From Alphaproteobacteria bacterium (GTDB taxonomy: Bacteria > Pseudomonadota > Alphaproteobacteria > Ferrovibrionales > Ferrovibrionaceae), in contig JAFKFH010000011.1 in the NCBI GenBank assembly GCA_017307375.1, positions 62,001 through 126,000 of the forward strand: a DNA stretch of 64,000 nt, read 5' to 3'. Shown in pieces: positions 19,094-31,228 of this stretch; positions within the stretch are counted from its first letter, which is position 1; each line of letters starts with the position of its first letter. A program made the translations under genes and the position numbers. The notes beneath the pieces are model-generated. The model made no database searches, was not told the DNA's origin, and saw only the letters and a program-made list of their open reading frames with translations.

Positions 19094-19599
19094 GCCCGAT
19101 GTTCAAGCCGCTGCTGCTGGCCGCCGCCGCGCCAGCGGTGGCGGCCGCCCGGGCCGAGGCGCGGCGCCTGGCCTGGCGCGGTGCCCTGATCCTGGCGGCG
19201 ATCGGGGTCGCCATCATCGGCATCGGTTTCGCCGCGCTGGCCGCCTACCGTGCCCTGGCGCTCGACTTGGGCGAGCCGAAGGCGGCCGCGATCATCGCCG
19301 GCAGCCTGCTGGCACTGGCGGTGTTGCTGGTGCTGGCCGAAATCTCGATCGGCCGCAGCCGGCGCCTGCTGCATCAGGTACCGCAGCATCCCGCCGGGAT
19401 CACGACGGCGGATATCGCCGCCGTGGCAATGGCCTTGCAGGCCAAGGCAGGCGCGGTCAGGACAAGCGCCGGCGACACGCTGCGCGCGAATTCGGTGCCG
19501 CTGGCCCTCGCAGCGCTGGCCGCCGGCGCCGCAGTCGGCTACAGCCCCGCGTTGCGCAACGCGCTGCGCGATCTGATCGGCATGGGGCCGAAGGATTAA
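19090..19599 (+). CDS. YqjE-like / holin superfamily III membrane protein
   Basis: Probable inner-membrane protein of up to 169 residues. The likely start is the TTG at 19090, which overlaps the upstream stop as TTGA; an ATG at 19099 is the alternative. Two adjacent membrane helices lie at about residues 30-52 and 65-85, and a third weak hydrophobic stretch lies near the C-terminus (VPLALAALAAGAAVGYS). A DUF883-YqjE pair is common in Proteobacteria and both are usually stress-induced, which fits the EcfG-type promoter upstream. The name holin reflects domain similarity only; I see no lysis genes. Confidence 0.65.
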   Translation: MSPMFKPLLLAAAAPAVAAARAEARRLAWRGALILAAIGVAIIGIGFAALAAYRALALDLGEPKAAAIIAGSLLALAVLLVLAEISIGRSRRLLHQVPQHPAGITTADIAAVAMALQAKAGAVRTSAGDTLRANSVPLALAALAAGAAVGYSPALRNALRDLIGMGPKD

Positions 19600-19601
19600 G
19601 C

Positions 19602-20004
19602 GTCAGACGGCCTGTAAGCCGGGTTCTGTTCCCCGCCGAAGCGGTTCGATGGCCATTCCTCTGGGACGTCCGTCACCGGACGCCTCGCGCGACCGACCCG
19701 GGCGGCGAGCCGGACACAGCCCCGCCCATCGTTGCCGATGGACTGCCGCCCCTACTTGGTCTTGCTCCCGGTGGGGTTTGCCATGCCGATCCCGTTGCCG
19801 GGTTCGCGGTGCGCTCTTACCGCACCTTTTCACCCTTGCCGGCGGCGCCTTGCGGCAGGCCGGCGGTTAGTTCTCTGTGGCACTGATCCCTAGGGTCGCC
19901 CCCGCCGGACGTTATCCGGCACCGTGTCTCCGTGGAGCCCGGACTTTCCTCACCCGCCCGCCCTGTGACAGGCACGCGAATGCGGCCATCCGGCCGTCTG
20001 ACCG
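19602..20004 (-). ncRNA. rnpB: RNase P RNA (class A)
   Basis: Catalytic RNA that removes the 5' leader of tRNA precursors. On the minus strand I read the hallmark blocks GAGGAAAGTCCGGGCTCC (about 19934-19951), GCCACAGAGAA near 19870-19880, and the 3' block ACAGAACCCGGCTTACAGG. The 5' TCAGACGGCC and the 3' GGCCGTCTGA pair perfectly as helix P1 and fix the ends near 20004 and 19602. The length of about 400 nucleotides is normal. It converges with the YqjE-like gene, whose stop is two bases away. Confidence 0.95.
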
Positions 20005-20010
20005 GCGCAC

Positions 20011-20038
20011 AACTAAGCTGCCACCGGCGCCGGGTCAA
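20011..20038 (-). promoter_or_regulatory. Probable rnpB promoter
   Basis: TTGACC (20038-20033) and TTAGTT (20016-20011) stand 16 bases apart, and the predicted start falls at about 20004, the 5' end inferred independently from helix P1. The -10 match is moderate. Confidence 0.5.
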
Positions 20039-20403
20039 CCACGTCGGCACCCCAGATGAAGAATTGTCCGGATACGGGCCCCCGCAGCCCCACCCCGGCA
20101 CGACTGCACCGGCAATCGCGGATTGCACGCAAGGTAAGTTGATAACAAAATCAGCCACAACTTAGAATAGGTGAAACTGCCAATTCGAAACATATTCGCT
20201 TAAAATTTTGATATATCCGACCGGCGACAACTTAATTTATTCTCCTCCTGGTATTGCTGTTCGACCATCGGTAGCAAGTACCGAGATGACTTGAAGACGT
20301 TGCCGCCAATACCCGCGACTAATTGTACTCCCCCCCGAAAAGTGAAGCGCTGGCCTGTTCGTATTGGGCTACGCTGCTTCTCAGTAAGCTATTGGGGGTT
20401 CGA
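20039..20403. other. AT-rich intergenic stretch without a recognisable gene
   Basis: No supported gene lies in these 365 bases. The segment 20161-20220 has only 19 G or C in 60 (about 32%) against roughly 70% in the flanking genes; it contains runs such as TTAAAATTTTGATATAT. It could be a remnant of transferred DNA, a nucleoid-protein binding region, or the upstream region of the EamA gene. I see no convincing promoter or strong hairpin in it. Confidence 0.5.
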
Positions 20404-21303
20404 GTGGCGGGGGGCGTTCCAGGATCAGCTTTGGTGGCCGGTGCGGCGTGGGCGATCGCGTCGGCGGCGGCTTTTTCCGCCTCGTCCGCGGCGGCAAAGT
20501 TTCTCGGCGTGCGGCTGCCGGCGTCGGAACTGGCGCTGTTTCGCGCTGCGGTAGCGCTGGTGCTGGTGGCCGCAGTGTTCCGCGAGGCGCTGGCCTGGCG
20601 CCGCGCACGCCATGCGGGCTGGTTCGTCGTGCGCTGCGCCGCCGGCGCCCTCGCGCTGCTGTCGTTCATGTACGCCATCACCGCGCTGCCGATCGCCCTG
20701 GCCACGCTGATCTTCGTCACCCGCGTCCTGATGCTGCCGCCGACGGCGCGCCTGCTGCTGGGCGAACCGATGGATCCGCGCATCCTGACGGCGGTAATGG
20801 TCGGCTTTGCCGGCATCGTCGTGGTGCTCTGGCCGACATTGGTGGTGAAGGGCGAGATCGTCGGCGCGCTTGCAGCACTGACCGCCGCCGTGGCCTCGGC
20901 GGTGTCGCAGACCGCCGTGCGCCGGCTGGCGCCGGACAATCCCGAATCGCTGATGGTCGCGATCTATTCGGTCGCCTGCGTCGTCGCCCTGGCCCCGCTT
21001 GCCGCGACCCAGTGGGTGACGCCGCCGCTCGGCGATCTGCCGGTGCTGGTCGCGCTCGGCGCCGCGGCGGCGATTTCGCAGTACACCGCGGTGACCGCCT
21101 TCCGGCGGGCGCCGGCCGCCTTCCTGGCCCCGTTCGATTTCCTGGCAGTCCCGTTCAGCGCGCTGATCGGTCTGGCCTTGTTCGGTGACGTCCTCGGCCC
21201 CGGCGATCTGGTCGGCGGCGCCCTGGTACTGGGCGCATCCGCCTATGTCGTGACCTTCGGCGCGCGCGCCGACCGGCAACGGTTCGCCGAGGCGAAAGGT
21301 TGA
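20404..21303 (+). CDS. EamA/DMT-family transporter
   Basis: Inner-membrane exporter or importer of the drug/metabolite transporter superfamily; substrate unknown. The GTG at 20404 follows a GGGGG ribosome site and gives 299 residues with ten predicted membrane helices, two EamA repeats of five. An upstream in-frame TTG at 20323 would add 27 residues that do not look like the family N-terminus. The gene stands alone, between an AT-rich gap and the low-GC PAS gene. A second EamA gene lies at 23654-24523 on the other strand. Confidence 0.8.
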   Translation: MAGGVPGSALVAGAAWAIASAAAFSASSAAAKFLGVRLPASELALFRAAVALVLVAAVFREALAWRRARHAGWFVVRCAAGALALLSFMYAITALPIALATLIFVTRVLMLPPTARLLLGEPMDPRILTAVMVGFAGIVVVLWPTLVVKGEIVGALAALTAAVASAVSQTAVRRLAPDNPESLMVAIYSVACVVALAPLAATQWVTPPLGDLPVLVALGAAAAISQYTAVTAFRRAPAAFLAPFDFLAVPFSALIGLALFGDVLGPGDLVGGALVLGASAYVVTFGARADRQRFAEAKG

Positions 21304-21360
21304 GGCGGCATTTTGCTAAAATCCGTGGCGATGTTTCGCATAGTGAACTAGGTTGTAGGT

Positions 21361-22455
21361 ATGGTGGACAATAAAGGCAGCGTAGTCGCGTCGCCCCTGC
21401 CATCAGGTGTAAGCGACGCTACAGCTTCGCTGATAGAAAGTGCCGATCGGGTGGACGGCTCGGTGATCCTGTTCGATGCCCAGGACAACATCGTCTGGGT
21501 AAATGAACGGCAACGGGCTTTGATGCCGTGCACCGACTATGTTGGCGAGACCTACTCGTCACTCTTCTGGAGAGCGCTAGATAAAGGTCTGGTGGGCAAT
21601 CCGGTCGCCGTTAGCAGGCCGCAAATGTGGCTTGAATTCATGATCCTCGAACGCGCTTCGAAAAGGCTTGGTCAAAGCATCAATCGATACGCTTGGGGTG
21701 ACATGGCGCTAACCCACCGGCGCTTCGACGATGGCAGTTCGATCCAGATTCGTTTCCCGACAAACGGTGCGGAGGCGGAAAATCCGGAACGACTACTGCT
21801 GGAAGCAGTCGAGGCTCGCCGCGAGGCAGCCTCTCTACGCCATGCTCTTGATAATCTCGACATTGGCGTTGCGATGACTGACGAGCGCGGCCGCCTGCAT
21901 CACGCGAATGCATCGATGCATAGGATCCTGTCGCAGGATCTTGGCCTTGCGTTGTCGGATGCGCGCCTCATAGAGCCGCTACATCCGGCGGACTATCACG
22001 TGTGGCAGTCGGCACTCGCCCTCGCGGCATCCGGATACGCACCGACGGTATTGATGTTGCCCGGAGGAGATGACGAACCTCCACTTCTCGCCGTATCCGT
22101 AGTACCCGGCACTCACCCGAGAACAGTCGCTTTGCTCGCCTCGCCCTTGCGAGCCGGTTTCGGCCGCAGCCATGTCGGTGGCCTGTCTGAAGCCTTTGCG
22201 ATTCCGGTTGAGGACAGCGACATCCTGGCAAAACTCGCGTCCGGCCAGACTCTTCAGGAGATAGCTGCGCAAAGGCGCAAAGAAACAGGCGGCAAAGTCA
22301 TCGCTCCATTTTTGCCGGCTGCAGGGGTGAGGCGCGCATTACGTCGCCATCACCTGACAACCGATAATCATGCCGAGATAGCCGCGCTTGTGCTTCGGGT
22401 CACCACAATCACCCGCATGTCACTCAATCAGGACGATCCAGCCACGGAGGAATGA
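21361..22455 (+). CDS. PAS-type sensor protein with a degenerate LuxR-like C-terminus (function unknown)
   Basis: A 364-residue soluble protein. Residues 25-135 look like a PAS domain (DGSVILFDAQDNIVWVNERQRALM is the start of one), residues 150-275 like a second (NLDIGVAMTDERGRLHHANASMHRIL), separated by a coiled linker rich in Glu and Arg. The C-terminal segment ILAKLASGQTLQEIAAQ resembles the first helices of a LuxR-type HTH, but the expected recognition helix is replaced by unrelated sequence, so DNA binding is doubtful. GC is clearly lower than around it (58% and 53% in two 60-base samples). Its stop overlaps the next gene by 4 bases. It may be a diverged or transferred regulator; I do not assign a ligand. 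Confidence 0.5.
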   Translation: MVDNKGSVVASPLPSGVSDATASLIESADRVDGSVILFDAQDNIVWVNERQRALMPCTDYVGETYSSLFWRALDKGLVGNPVAVSRPQMWLEFMILERASKRLGQSINRYAWGDMALTHRRFDDGSSIQIRFPTNGAEAENPERLLLEAVEARREAASLRHALDNLDIGVAMTDERGRLHHANASMHRILSQDLGLALSDARLIEPLHPADYHVWQSALALAASGYAPTVLMLPGGDDEPPLLAVSVVPGTHPRTVALLASPLRAGFGRSHVGGLSEAFAIPVEDSDILAKLASGQTLQEIAAQRRKETGGKVIAPFLPAAGVRRALRRHHLTTDNHAEIAALVLRVTTITRMSLNQDDPATEE

Positions 22456-22922
22456 ACTCGATGTTTGCCCGGACACAAACCGAAAGCTCCGTTAGTCGAC
22501 TTCCTGCACCTGTTGATACAGGCCTTTCGCCTAAAGAATTGGCGCAAGGCCAAGCTGATCTTGAGATAATTCTTCAGGCAATGGAATTGCGGCCGGATCA
22601 GAAGTTCGCCGTAACCGGCCTCGCTGACACCGTGCTCCACAGTCTGCTCGATAAGCCTGAAATGGCGCGCTACATGCAGGAAGTTTTCGGCAGCGATGCT
22701 TTTCCAGATCACAACGCGGAGGCCTGGGGTACCGAAGAATATGCCGAGGCTTGGCGGAACACGCGACGGGCGTTTGCCGAACATGGAATCGAACTAGAGA
22801 TTGATCCCGCCGCAACGCGCACTGATGGCCGAGAAGCAAAGATATGCTTCCTTAGTGCCGGCCGCGCCGGCGGCCGGGAAGCAGCGATTTGCTTCCTGTC
22901 GGTCGGCCGCCAGCCGAACTGA
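22452..22922 (+). CDS. Hypothetical protein with a C-terminal 15-residue tandem repeat
   Basis: A 156-residue protein I do not recognise. The ATG at 22452 has a strong GGAGG ribosome site and overlaps the stop of the PAS gene as ATGA, so the two are almost certainly cotranslated. The first 130 residues are acidic and probably helical (LAQGQADLEIILQAMELRPD), with no membrane segment. The end carries two copies of a 15-residue unit (GREAKICFLSAGR and GREAAICFLSVGR cores) encoded by two hairpin-forming DNA repeats. The repeats could be a late extension of a shorter original protein. The pairing suggests a signalling partner or target of the PAS protein; that is inference. Confidence 0.55.
   Translation: MNSMFARTQTESSVSRLPAPVDTGLSPKELAQGQADLEIILQAMELRPDQKFAVTGLADTVLHSLLDKPEMARYMQEVFGSDAFPDHNAEAWGTEEYAEAWRNTRRAFAEHGIELEIDPAATRTDGREAKICFLSAGRAGGREAAICFLSVGRQPN
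22833..22911. repeat. Two tandem hairpin-forming repeats at the end of the 156-residue gene
   Basis: GAAGCA at 22833-22838 pairs with TGCTTC at 22845-22850. A second copy 45 bases later has GGAAGCA at 22877-22883 pairing with TGCTTCC at 22890-22896, enclosed by an outer stem GGCGGCCG (22869-22876) with CGGCCGCC (22904-22911). The second hairpin could act as a transcription or mRNA-stability element for the PAS pair; there is no T-run after it. The 45-base period keeps the reading frame. Confidence 0.6.
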
Positions 22923-22928
22923 CCGGGT

Positions 22929-23657
22929 CTAGCCGCTCAACTCGGCGAGATGGTGGATCAGTGACACCGTCTCGCCGTCGGCGACGCCGTCGAACAGGCG
23001 TTGCCGGTAGTGGCGCTGAAAGGCGACGACCACCTGTTCCAGCGCCTCGTCGTAGAGGCCGTTGCCCTCGACGCGATAGCCGATCATGTCCAGCGCGATC
23101 TGCAGGTTCAGCACGGCCGGGCCGCTCATGCCCGGGCCGAGTGGCGGCGCATGCTCGCTGACCGCGAAATCCGGGTCGGGCCACAGCCCCAGCCCGTCGC
23201 GGGCGAGGCGTGCCCAGTCGAAATATTCGCCGGGATCTTCCTTGCGCCAGGGCGCCACGTCGGCATGGCCGACGACGCGGCGCGGATCGATGCCATGGCG
23301 GCGTACGAGCGTGCCGGTCAGGGCTGCGACGGCATCGATCTGCACTGCCGGGAACGGGCGATAGCCGAATTCGTGGCCGGGATTGACGATCTCGATGCCG
23401 AGCGACCGGGCGTTGATGTCGGTGGCGCCGCACCAGGAGGCGACGCCGGCATGCCAGGCCCGGCCGGCGTCGTCGACCAGCCGATAGATCGTGCCGTCCT
23501 CGTCGACCACATAATGCGCCGACACCTTGGAGGCCGGGTCGCACAGCCGGTCGAGCGCGGCCTGGGCGGTCCTCATTCCGGTGTAGTGGAGCACGACCAG
23601 ATCGATGGCCGTGCCGTGCGGCCTGGCGTCGAAATTGGGCGACGGCCGCTCGATCAT
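22929..23657 (-). CDS. N-acetylmuramoyl-L-alanine amidase (Amidase_2 with PG-binding domain)
   Basis: Zinc amidase that cuts the MurNAc-L-Ala bond, likely in recycling of anhydro-muropeptides. The 242-residue protein has the Amidase_2 domain at about residues 15-150 with probable zinc ligands His24 (VVLHYTG), His131 (VGHADVAP) and Asp141, and a peptidoglycan-binding type 1 domain at about 170-235 (SGPAVLNLQIALDMIGY). I see no signal peptide, so it resembles cytoplasmic AmpD-type enzymes more than secreted AmiD. The ATG at 23657 overlaps the stop of the EamA gene by 4 bases. Confidence 0.88.
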   Translation of the reverse strand: MIERPSPNFDARPHGTAIDLVVLHYTGMRTAQAALDRLCDPASKVSAHYVVDEDGTIYRLVDDAGRAWHAGVASWCGATDINARSLGIEIVNPGHEFGYRPFPAVQIDAVAALTGTLVRRHGIDPRRVVGHADVAPWRKEDPGEYFDWARLARDGLGLWPDPDFAVSEHAPPLGPGMSGPAVLNLQIALDMIGYRVEGNGLYDEALEQVVVAFQRHYRQRLFDGVADGETVSLIHHLAELSG

Positions 23658-24523
23658 GCCGTGTCCTGCCGGCGCGAGCCTTCCGGCAACGAGGTCAGCA
23701 CCGCGCCGGCCAGCGCGATGAGCCCGCCGACGATCATCTTCGGCGTCAGCACGTCACCCATGACGAAGATGCCCGCGGCCACGCCCATCACCGGCGACAG
23801 CGTCAGCATCGGCGCGACCAGGGTGACGGGATAACGCTGCAACAGGAAATACATGCCGCCATGGCCGATCACCGAGGCGCCGATGGCGGTATAGGCCGCG
23901 GCCGCCCAGACCGTCGCCGAGGCCGCCGCCATCGAGGCGGCCTGGCCGGTCTCGAAGACCAGCGAGACCAGGAACAGCCCCGGCGACGAGATCAGCGCGA
24001 TCCAGGCCTGGACGGTGAAGACGCCGAGGCCGCGCAGCCGCCGCATCAGGATCTGGCCGTAGGCCATGCTGCAGGAGGCGAGCGTGATCAGGATGACCGC
24101 ATCGATATAGGCGAAGACGCGCGGGTCGAACGACAGGAAGGCAACGCCGCCGATGGTCAGCAGGATGCCGATGCCTCGTTTCCACCGCACCCGCTCGCGC
24201 AGCATGATCATCGCCATGATCGTGGCGATCGGCGTGCCGAGCTGACTGGCGATCGCCACCGTCGAGACGTCGCCGGCGAGCTTGAGGCCCGAAAAGGTCA
24301 GGGCGAAATGCAGCACGCCGGAAAAGATCGACACCCCGAACATCGTGCCCATCTGGCCACGGCGCCAGCGTAGCGCCGGCGCCAGCAGCACGGCAACGAT
24401 CAGGAAGCGGATACCGGTGAACCAGATCGGCGGGATGACTTCGACCCCCACCTTGGCCGCGACATAGTTGAAGCCCCAGACCGCATCGACCAGGAGCACC
24501 AGCAGCAGATGCGGAAACGTCAT
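23654..24523 (-). CDS. EamA/DMT-family transporter
   Basis: Ten-helix inner-membrane transporter of 289 residues with two EamA repeats (LLVDAVWGFNYVAAKVGVE at the start is the typical first helix). Substrate unknown; amino acids and related metabolites are common for this family. It is followed by the amidase gene with a 4-base overlap, so the two are probably one transcript, but a functional tie between them is not evident. Confidence 0.82.
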   Translation of the reverse strand: MTFPHLLLVLLVDAVWGFNYVAAKVGVEVIPPIWFTGIRFLIVAVLLAPALRWRRGQMGTMFGVSIFSGVLHFALTFSGLKLAGDVSTVAIASQLGTPIATIMAMIMLRERVRWKRGIGILLTIGGVAFLSFDPRVFAYIDAVILITLASCSMAYGQILMRRLRGLGVFTVQAWIALISSPGLFLVSLVFETGQAASMAAASATVWAAAAYTAIGASVIGHGGMYFLLQRYPVTLVAPMLTLSPVMGVAAGIFVMGDVLTPKMIVGGLIALAGAVLTSLPEGSRRQDTA

Positions 24524-24622
24524 AGCCTCGGGCCGGAAATTCGCACAATCCGCCGACCATAGCGCTACGGCGTGACGGTTTGAAATGCCGCTCCGGCAGG
24601 GGAGCCATGCGCGGATACCGCA

Positions 24623-25933
24623 TCAGTCGGTCGCGATCGCCACCCGGTTGCGCCCGGCATGCTTGGCGGCATAGAGCGCACGGTCGGCGGCGGCGTTGAG
24701 CTGGGTCGGCGCCGGAAAGCGGCCGAGCGCGGCTATCCCGGCGGAAATCGTGATCCCGAAGCGCCCTGCCCCCTCGCCCAGCGCCAGATCGGCCAGATCG
24801 GCACGCAGCGCATCGATCTGGCGGGCCGCGGCGTCGGCATTCATGCCCGGCAGGATCACGGCGAATTCCTCGCCGCCGACCCGGCCGATGACGTCGGTGC
24901 GGCGAAAACGGCGCTTGAACAGCCGGGCCAGCACCCGCAGCACCAGATCGCCGGTGGCGTGGCCGTGGCCATCGTTGATCTTCTTGAAATGGTCGACGTC
25001 GACCAGCGCGTAGGCCAGGTCATGGTCGTTCTGGAGGGCCCGCGCAACCTCGCGGCCCAGCGCGTCGAACAGGCTGGAATGGTTGAGCAGGCCGGTCAGC
25101 GTGTCGCGCGTGATCAGGCCGCGCAGCCGGCGAAACCGCCGGGCACGCGAATGAACGGCGGCGATCAGCCGATCGGGGTCGATCGGTTTCATCAGGAAAT
25201 CGTCGCCGCCGTTCTCGAGCGCGCCGCGCTGCTTCTCGACATCGTCCTCGACCGACAGGAAGGCGATCGGCAGCGCCTGATAGCCCGGTTCCTGGCGGAT
25301 CGCCGCGGCGACCTCCGCCCCGGTCATGCGGGGCATGTAATAGTCCATCAGCACCAGTTCGGGCTGAAACTCAGCCAGCGCCGCCGGCACGCCGCGGGCA
25401 TCGGTCAGGGCCAGCGCGGTCATGCCGGCCCGGCGCAGCAGTGCCGCATGAAGCTGGGCATCGGAGGAGGTATCGTCGACGACGAGCACGCGGAACGGCG
25501 CCTCGCCCTCGCCTTCCGCGCCGCGCTCGATCGCATCGAGCAGCGCCAGCGGCGTCGCCGGCTCAGGCACGAAGGCGGTGCAGCCGGCCCGGACCGCGGC
25601 AACCCGCCGCTCGATATCGTCGGCGGGGCCGACATGCACGGCCGGCCCGCGGCCCGGCGCCGCCCCCAGCCAGTCGGCAATCGCCGGGAAGGCGTCGGGG
25701 CTGGCCACGACGAGAGCCGCGGGGCGACCGGCGAGCGCACCGATATCGAACTGGTCGAGCGAGGCGACCGCCACCGGCAGGTAGCCGAAGAAGCGGAACA
25801 GCGCCGTCGACGGCTCCAGCGTTCCGGGCTGGCCCCCGACCAGCACGACCGCCCGCGCTTCGTTCTCGCGTCCCACCCGATTCCCCAAGCCGTGATTGCG
25901 GCGCCAGTCTGACACGGCCGTGCAGCCCGGCAT
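24623..25933 (-). CDS. Response regulator diguanylate cyclase (degenerate REC - REC - GGDEF)
   Basis: Makes the second messenger cyclic di-GMP from two GTP under control of phosphorylation. The 436-residue protein has a first receiver-like domain (about residues 25-135) lacking the phospho-acceptor, a second complete receiver (147-262) with the acidic pair DD153-154, Asp197 (VLMDYYMP) and Lys249, and a GGDEF domain with the active motif GGEEF at 353-357. The product-inhibition site RxxD is present at 344-347, five residues before it. The layout recalls PleD, but in PleD the first receiver is the phosphorylated one. The start is uncertain; a GTG at 25876 is an alternative. Confidence 0.88.
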   Translation of the reverse strand: MPGCTAVSDWRRNHGLGNRVGRENEARAVVLVGGQPGTLEPSTALFRFFGYLPVAVASLDQFDIGALAGRPAALVVASPDAFPAIADWLGAAPGRGPAVHVGPADDIERRVAAVRAGCTAFVPEPATPLALLDAIERGAEGEGEAPFRVLVVDDTSSDAQLHAALLRRAGMTALALTDARGVPAALAEFQPELVLMDYYMPRMTGAEVAAAIRQEPGYQALPIAFLSVEDDVEKQRGALENGGDDFLMKPIDPDRLIAAVHSRARRFRRLRGLITRDTLTGLLNHSSLFDALGREVARALQNDHDLAYALVDVDHFKKINDGHGHATGDLVLRVLARLFKRRFRRTDVIGRVGGEEFAVILPGMNADAAARQIDALRADLADLALGEGAGRFGITISAGIAALGRFPAPTQLNAAADRALYAAKHAGRNRVAIATD

Positions 25934-26014
25934 AGCAGCTAGCCGGCACCGGAATAACGTTGACGAATTGTCATCGTATTATCAGAGTTGGTGCAATTGG
26001 ACAGGGAACGCGTC

Positions 26015-29592
<3,578 letters not shown>

Positions 29593-29596
<4 letters not shown>

Positions 29597-30534
29597 TCAC
29601 CGCCGCACTCGGCTATCTCGGCCGGCATGCCACACGCATGCTGGCCTTCGGCGTCGTGCTGGGGCTTGCGGTGCCGCCGCTCAGCGCGCTGGTCCATCCG
29701 CTGCTGGCCCCGCTGCTGCTGCCGCCGCTGACCATCGCGCTGATCCGGCTGGACTGGCGCGGCTTCAAACCCTATCTGCGGCGGCCGCTGGCGCTGGCGG
29801 TGCTGATGGCCTGGCTGCTCGTCGCCTCGCCGCTGGCCGTCTCGCTGCTGCTGCGTTTCATCCCGATCGACCCGGCACAATCGACGGCGGTGATCCTGAT
29901 GGCGGCGGCGCCGCCGATCATGTCCTGCGCGGCGCTCGCGCTGATCCTGCGGCTCGACGCCTCGCTCGCGGTGATCGGCAGCGTGCTCGCCACCGCCATC
30001 GTGCCGTTCACCCTGCCGCCGATCGCCCTGAACCTCGTCGGCCTCGATCTCGAGATCGGCGTCGGCGCGCTGATGCTGCGCCTGCTCGGCATCGTCGGTT
30101 TCGCCTTCGCCGGCTCGCTGCTGGTTCGCCGCCTGGTGCCGCCGCGCTGGCTGGCCGAGAATGCGCGGACGCTCGACGGCGTCTCGGTGCTCAGCCTGTG
30201 GCTGTTCGCGCTGGCGATCATGGACGGTGTCACCGCGATCGGCTTGGCACGCCCCGGCTTCTTCTTCGGAACGCTGGCGCTGGCATTCGCCGCCAACCTG
30301 GCCCTGCAGGCACTGGGCTTTCTGGTCGCCCTGCCGCTCGGCCGCATTCCGGCCCTGACGGTGGGGCTGATGACCGGCAATTGCAACATGGGCCTGGTGC
30401 TGGTCGTGCTGGCCGACAGGGCGCATCCCGATGTCGCAGCCTATTTCGCCCTGGCGCAGCTGCCGATGTTCATGTTGCCGGCCCTGATCAACCCGCTCTA
30501 TCGTCGTCTGGCGCGCAGCGGCAGGGAGGGTTGA
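29593..30534 (+). CDS. SBF (bile acid:Na+ symporter)-like transporter
   Basis: Membrane protein of 313 residues with about nine or ten hydrophobic helices, resembling the SBF/BASS family of sodium-coupled organic-anion carriers (segments such as [13 protein letters not shown] and [16 protein letters not shown]). The ATG overlaps the oxoprolinase stop as ATGA. From its place in the operon it may carry pyroglutamate or a related acid, but the sequence itself does not show the substrate. Confidence 0.65.
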
Positions 30535-30535
30535 G

Positions 30536-31228
30536 ATGCCAAAGGTGCTGATCACGGGCTGCAACCGCGGCATCGGTCTCGAACTGACCCGGCAATACCT
30601 GAAGGCCGGGTGGCAGGTCGTCGCAACCGCCAGGGAACCGGCAAACGCCTTCAAGCTGAAGGAATTGTGGCGGGCACATCAGGACGACCTGCGCATCTAT
30701 GCGCTGAACGTCGCCGACCATGTCCAGCTCGACGCGCTGGCCCGCGAACTCGGCGACGAGGCCCTGGACGTGCTGATCAACAATGCCGGCGCCATGGGGC
30801 CGCAACCGCCGCTGGGCCGGCTCGACTACATCGAATGGAACCACCTGTTCCAGGTCAACACGATGGCCCCGGCCAAGATGGTCGAGGCGTTCGGGCCATT
30901 GGTCGGGCGGGGTACGCGCAAGCTGATCGTCAACGTCTCGACCCGCATGGCGTCGATCGCCGACAATTCGTCGGGCGGGGCTTATGCCTATCGGTCGACC
31001 AAGGCGGCGTTGAACGCGGTGACAAAATCGCTCGCCATCGATCTTGCCGCCGACGGCATCACCGTGATTGCCGTCCACCCGGGCTGGGTCAGGACCGACA
31101 TGGGCGGCGACGGCGCCCCGGTCGCACCCCAGGATTCTGCGGCGGGCCTGCGCGCCCTGTTCGACCGCGTCGGCCCGGCCGAAAGCGGCCACTTCTTCAA
31201 CTTCGACGGCCAGGAACTGCCGTGGTGA
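30536..31228 (+). CDS. Short-chain dehydrogenase/reductase (C-factor-like)
   Basis: NAD(P)-dependent oxidoreductase of 230 residues. The cofactor loop TGCNRGIG is at residues 7-14, NNAG at 82-85 and the catalytic YRSTK at 152-156. The compact form and the end SGHFFNFDGQELPW resemble the CsgA/C-factor and sniffer-type subgroup. One base separates it from the transporter and it overlaps pcp by 4 bases. Its role in the pyroglutamate operon is not clear. Confidence 0.82.
   Translation: MPKVLITGCNRGIGLELTRQYLKAGWQVVATAREPANAFKLKELWRAHQDDLRIYALNVADHVQLDALARELGDEALDVLINNAGAMGPQPPLGRLDYIEWNHLFQVNTMAPAKMVEAFGPLVGRGTRKLIVNVSTRMASIADNSSGGAYAYRSTKAALNAVTKSLAIDLAADGITVIAVHPGWVRTDMGGDGAPVAPQDSAAGLRALFDRVGPAESGHFFNFDGQELPW

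Noticed and set aside
19090-19599. Prophage holin gene
   Set aside because: The domain family includes YqjE-type chromosomal proteins; no phage genes are near and a DUF883 gene precedes it as in other genomes.
19932-20165. Short open frame over the 5' part of rnpB
   Set aside because: It lies opposite the conserved RNase P RNA and has no protein-like features.
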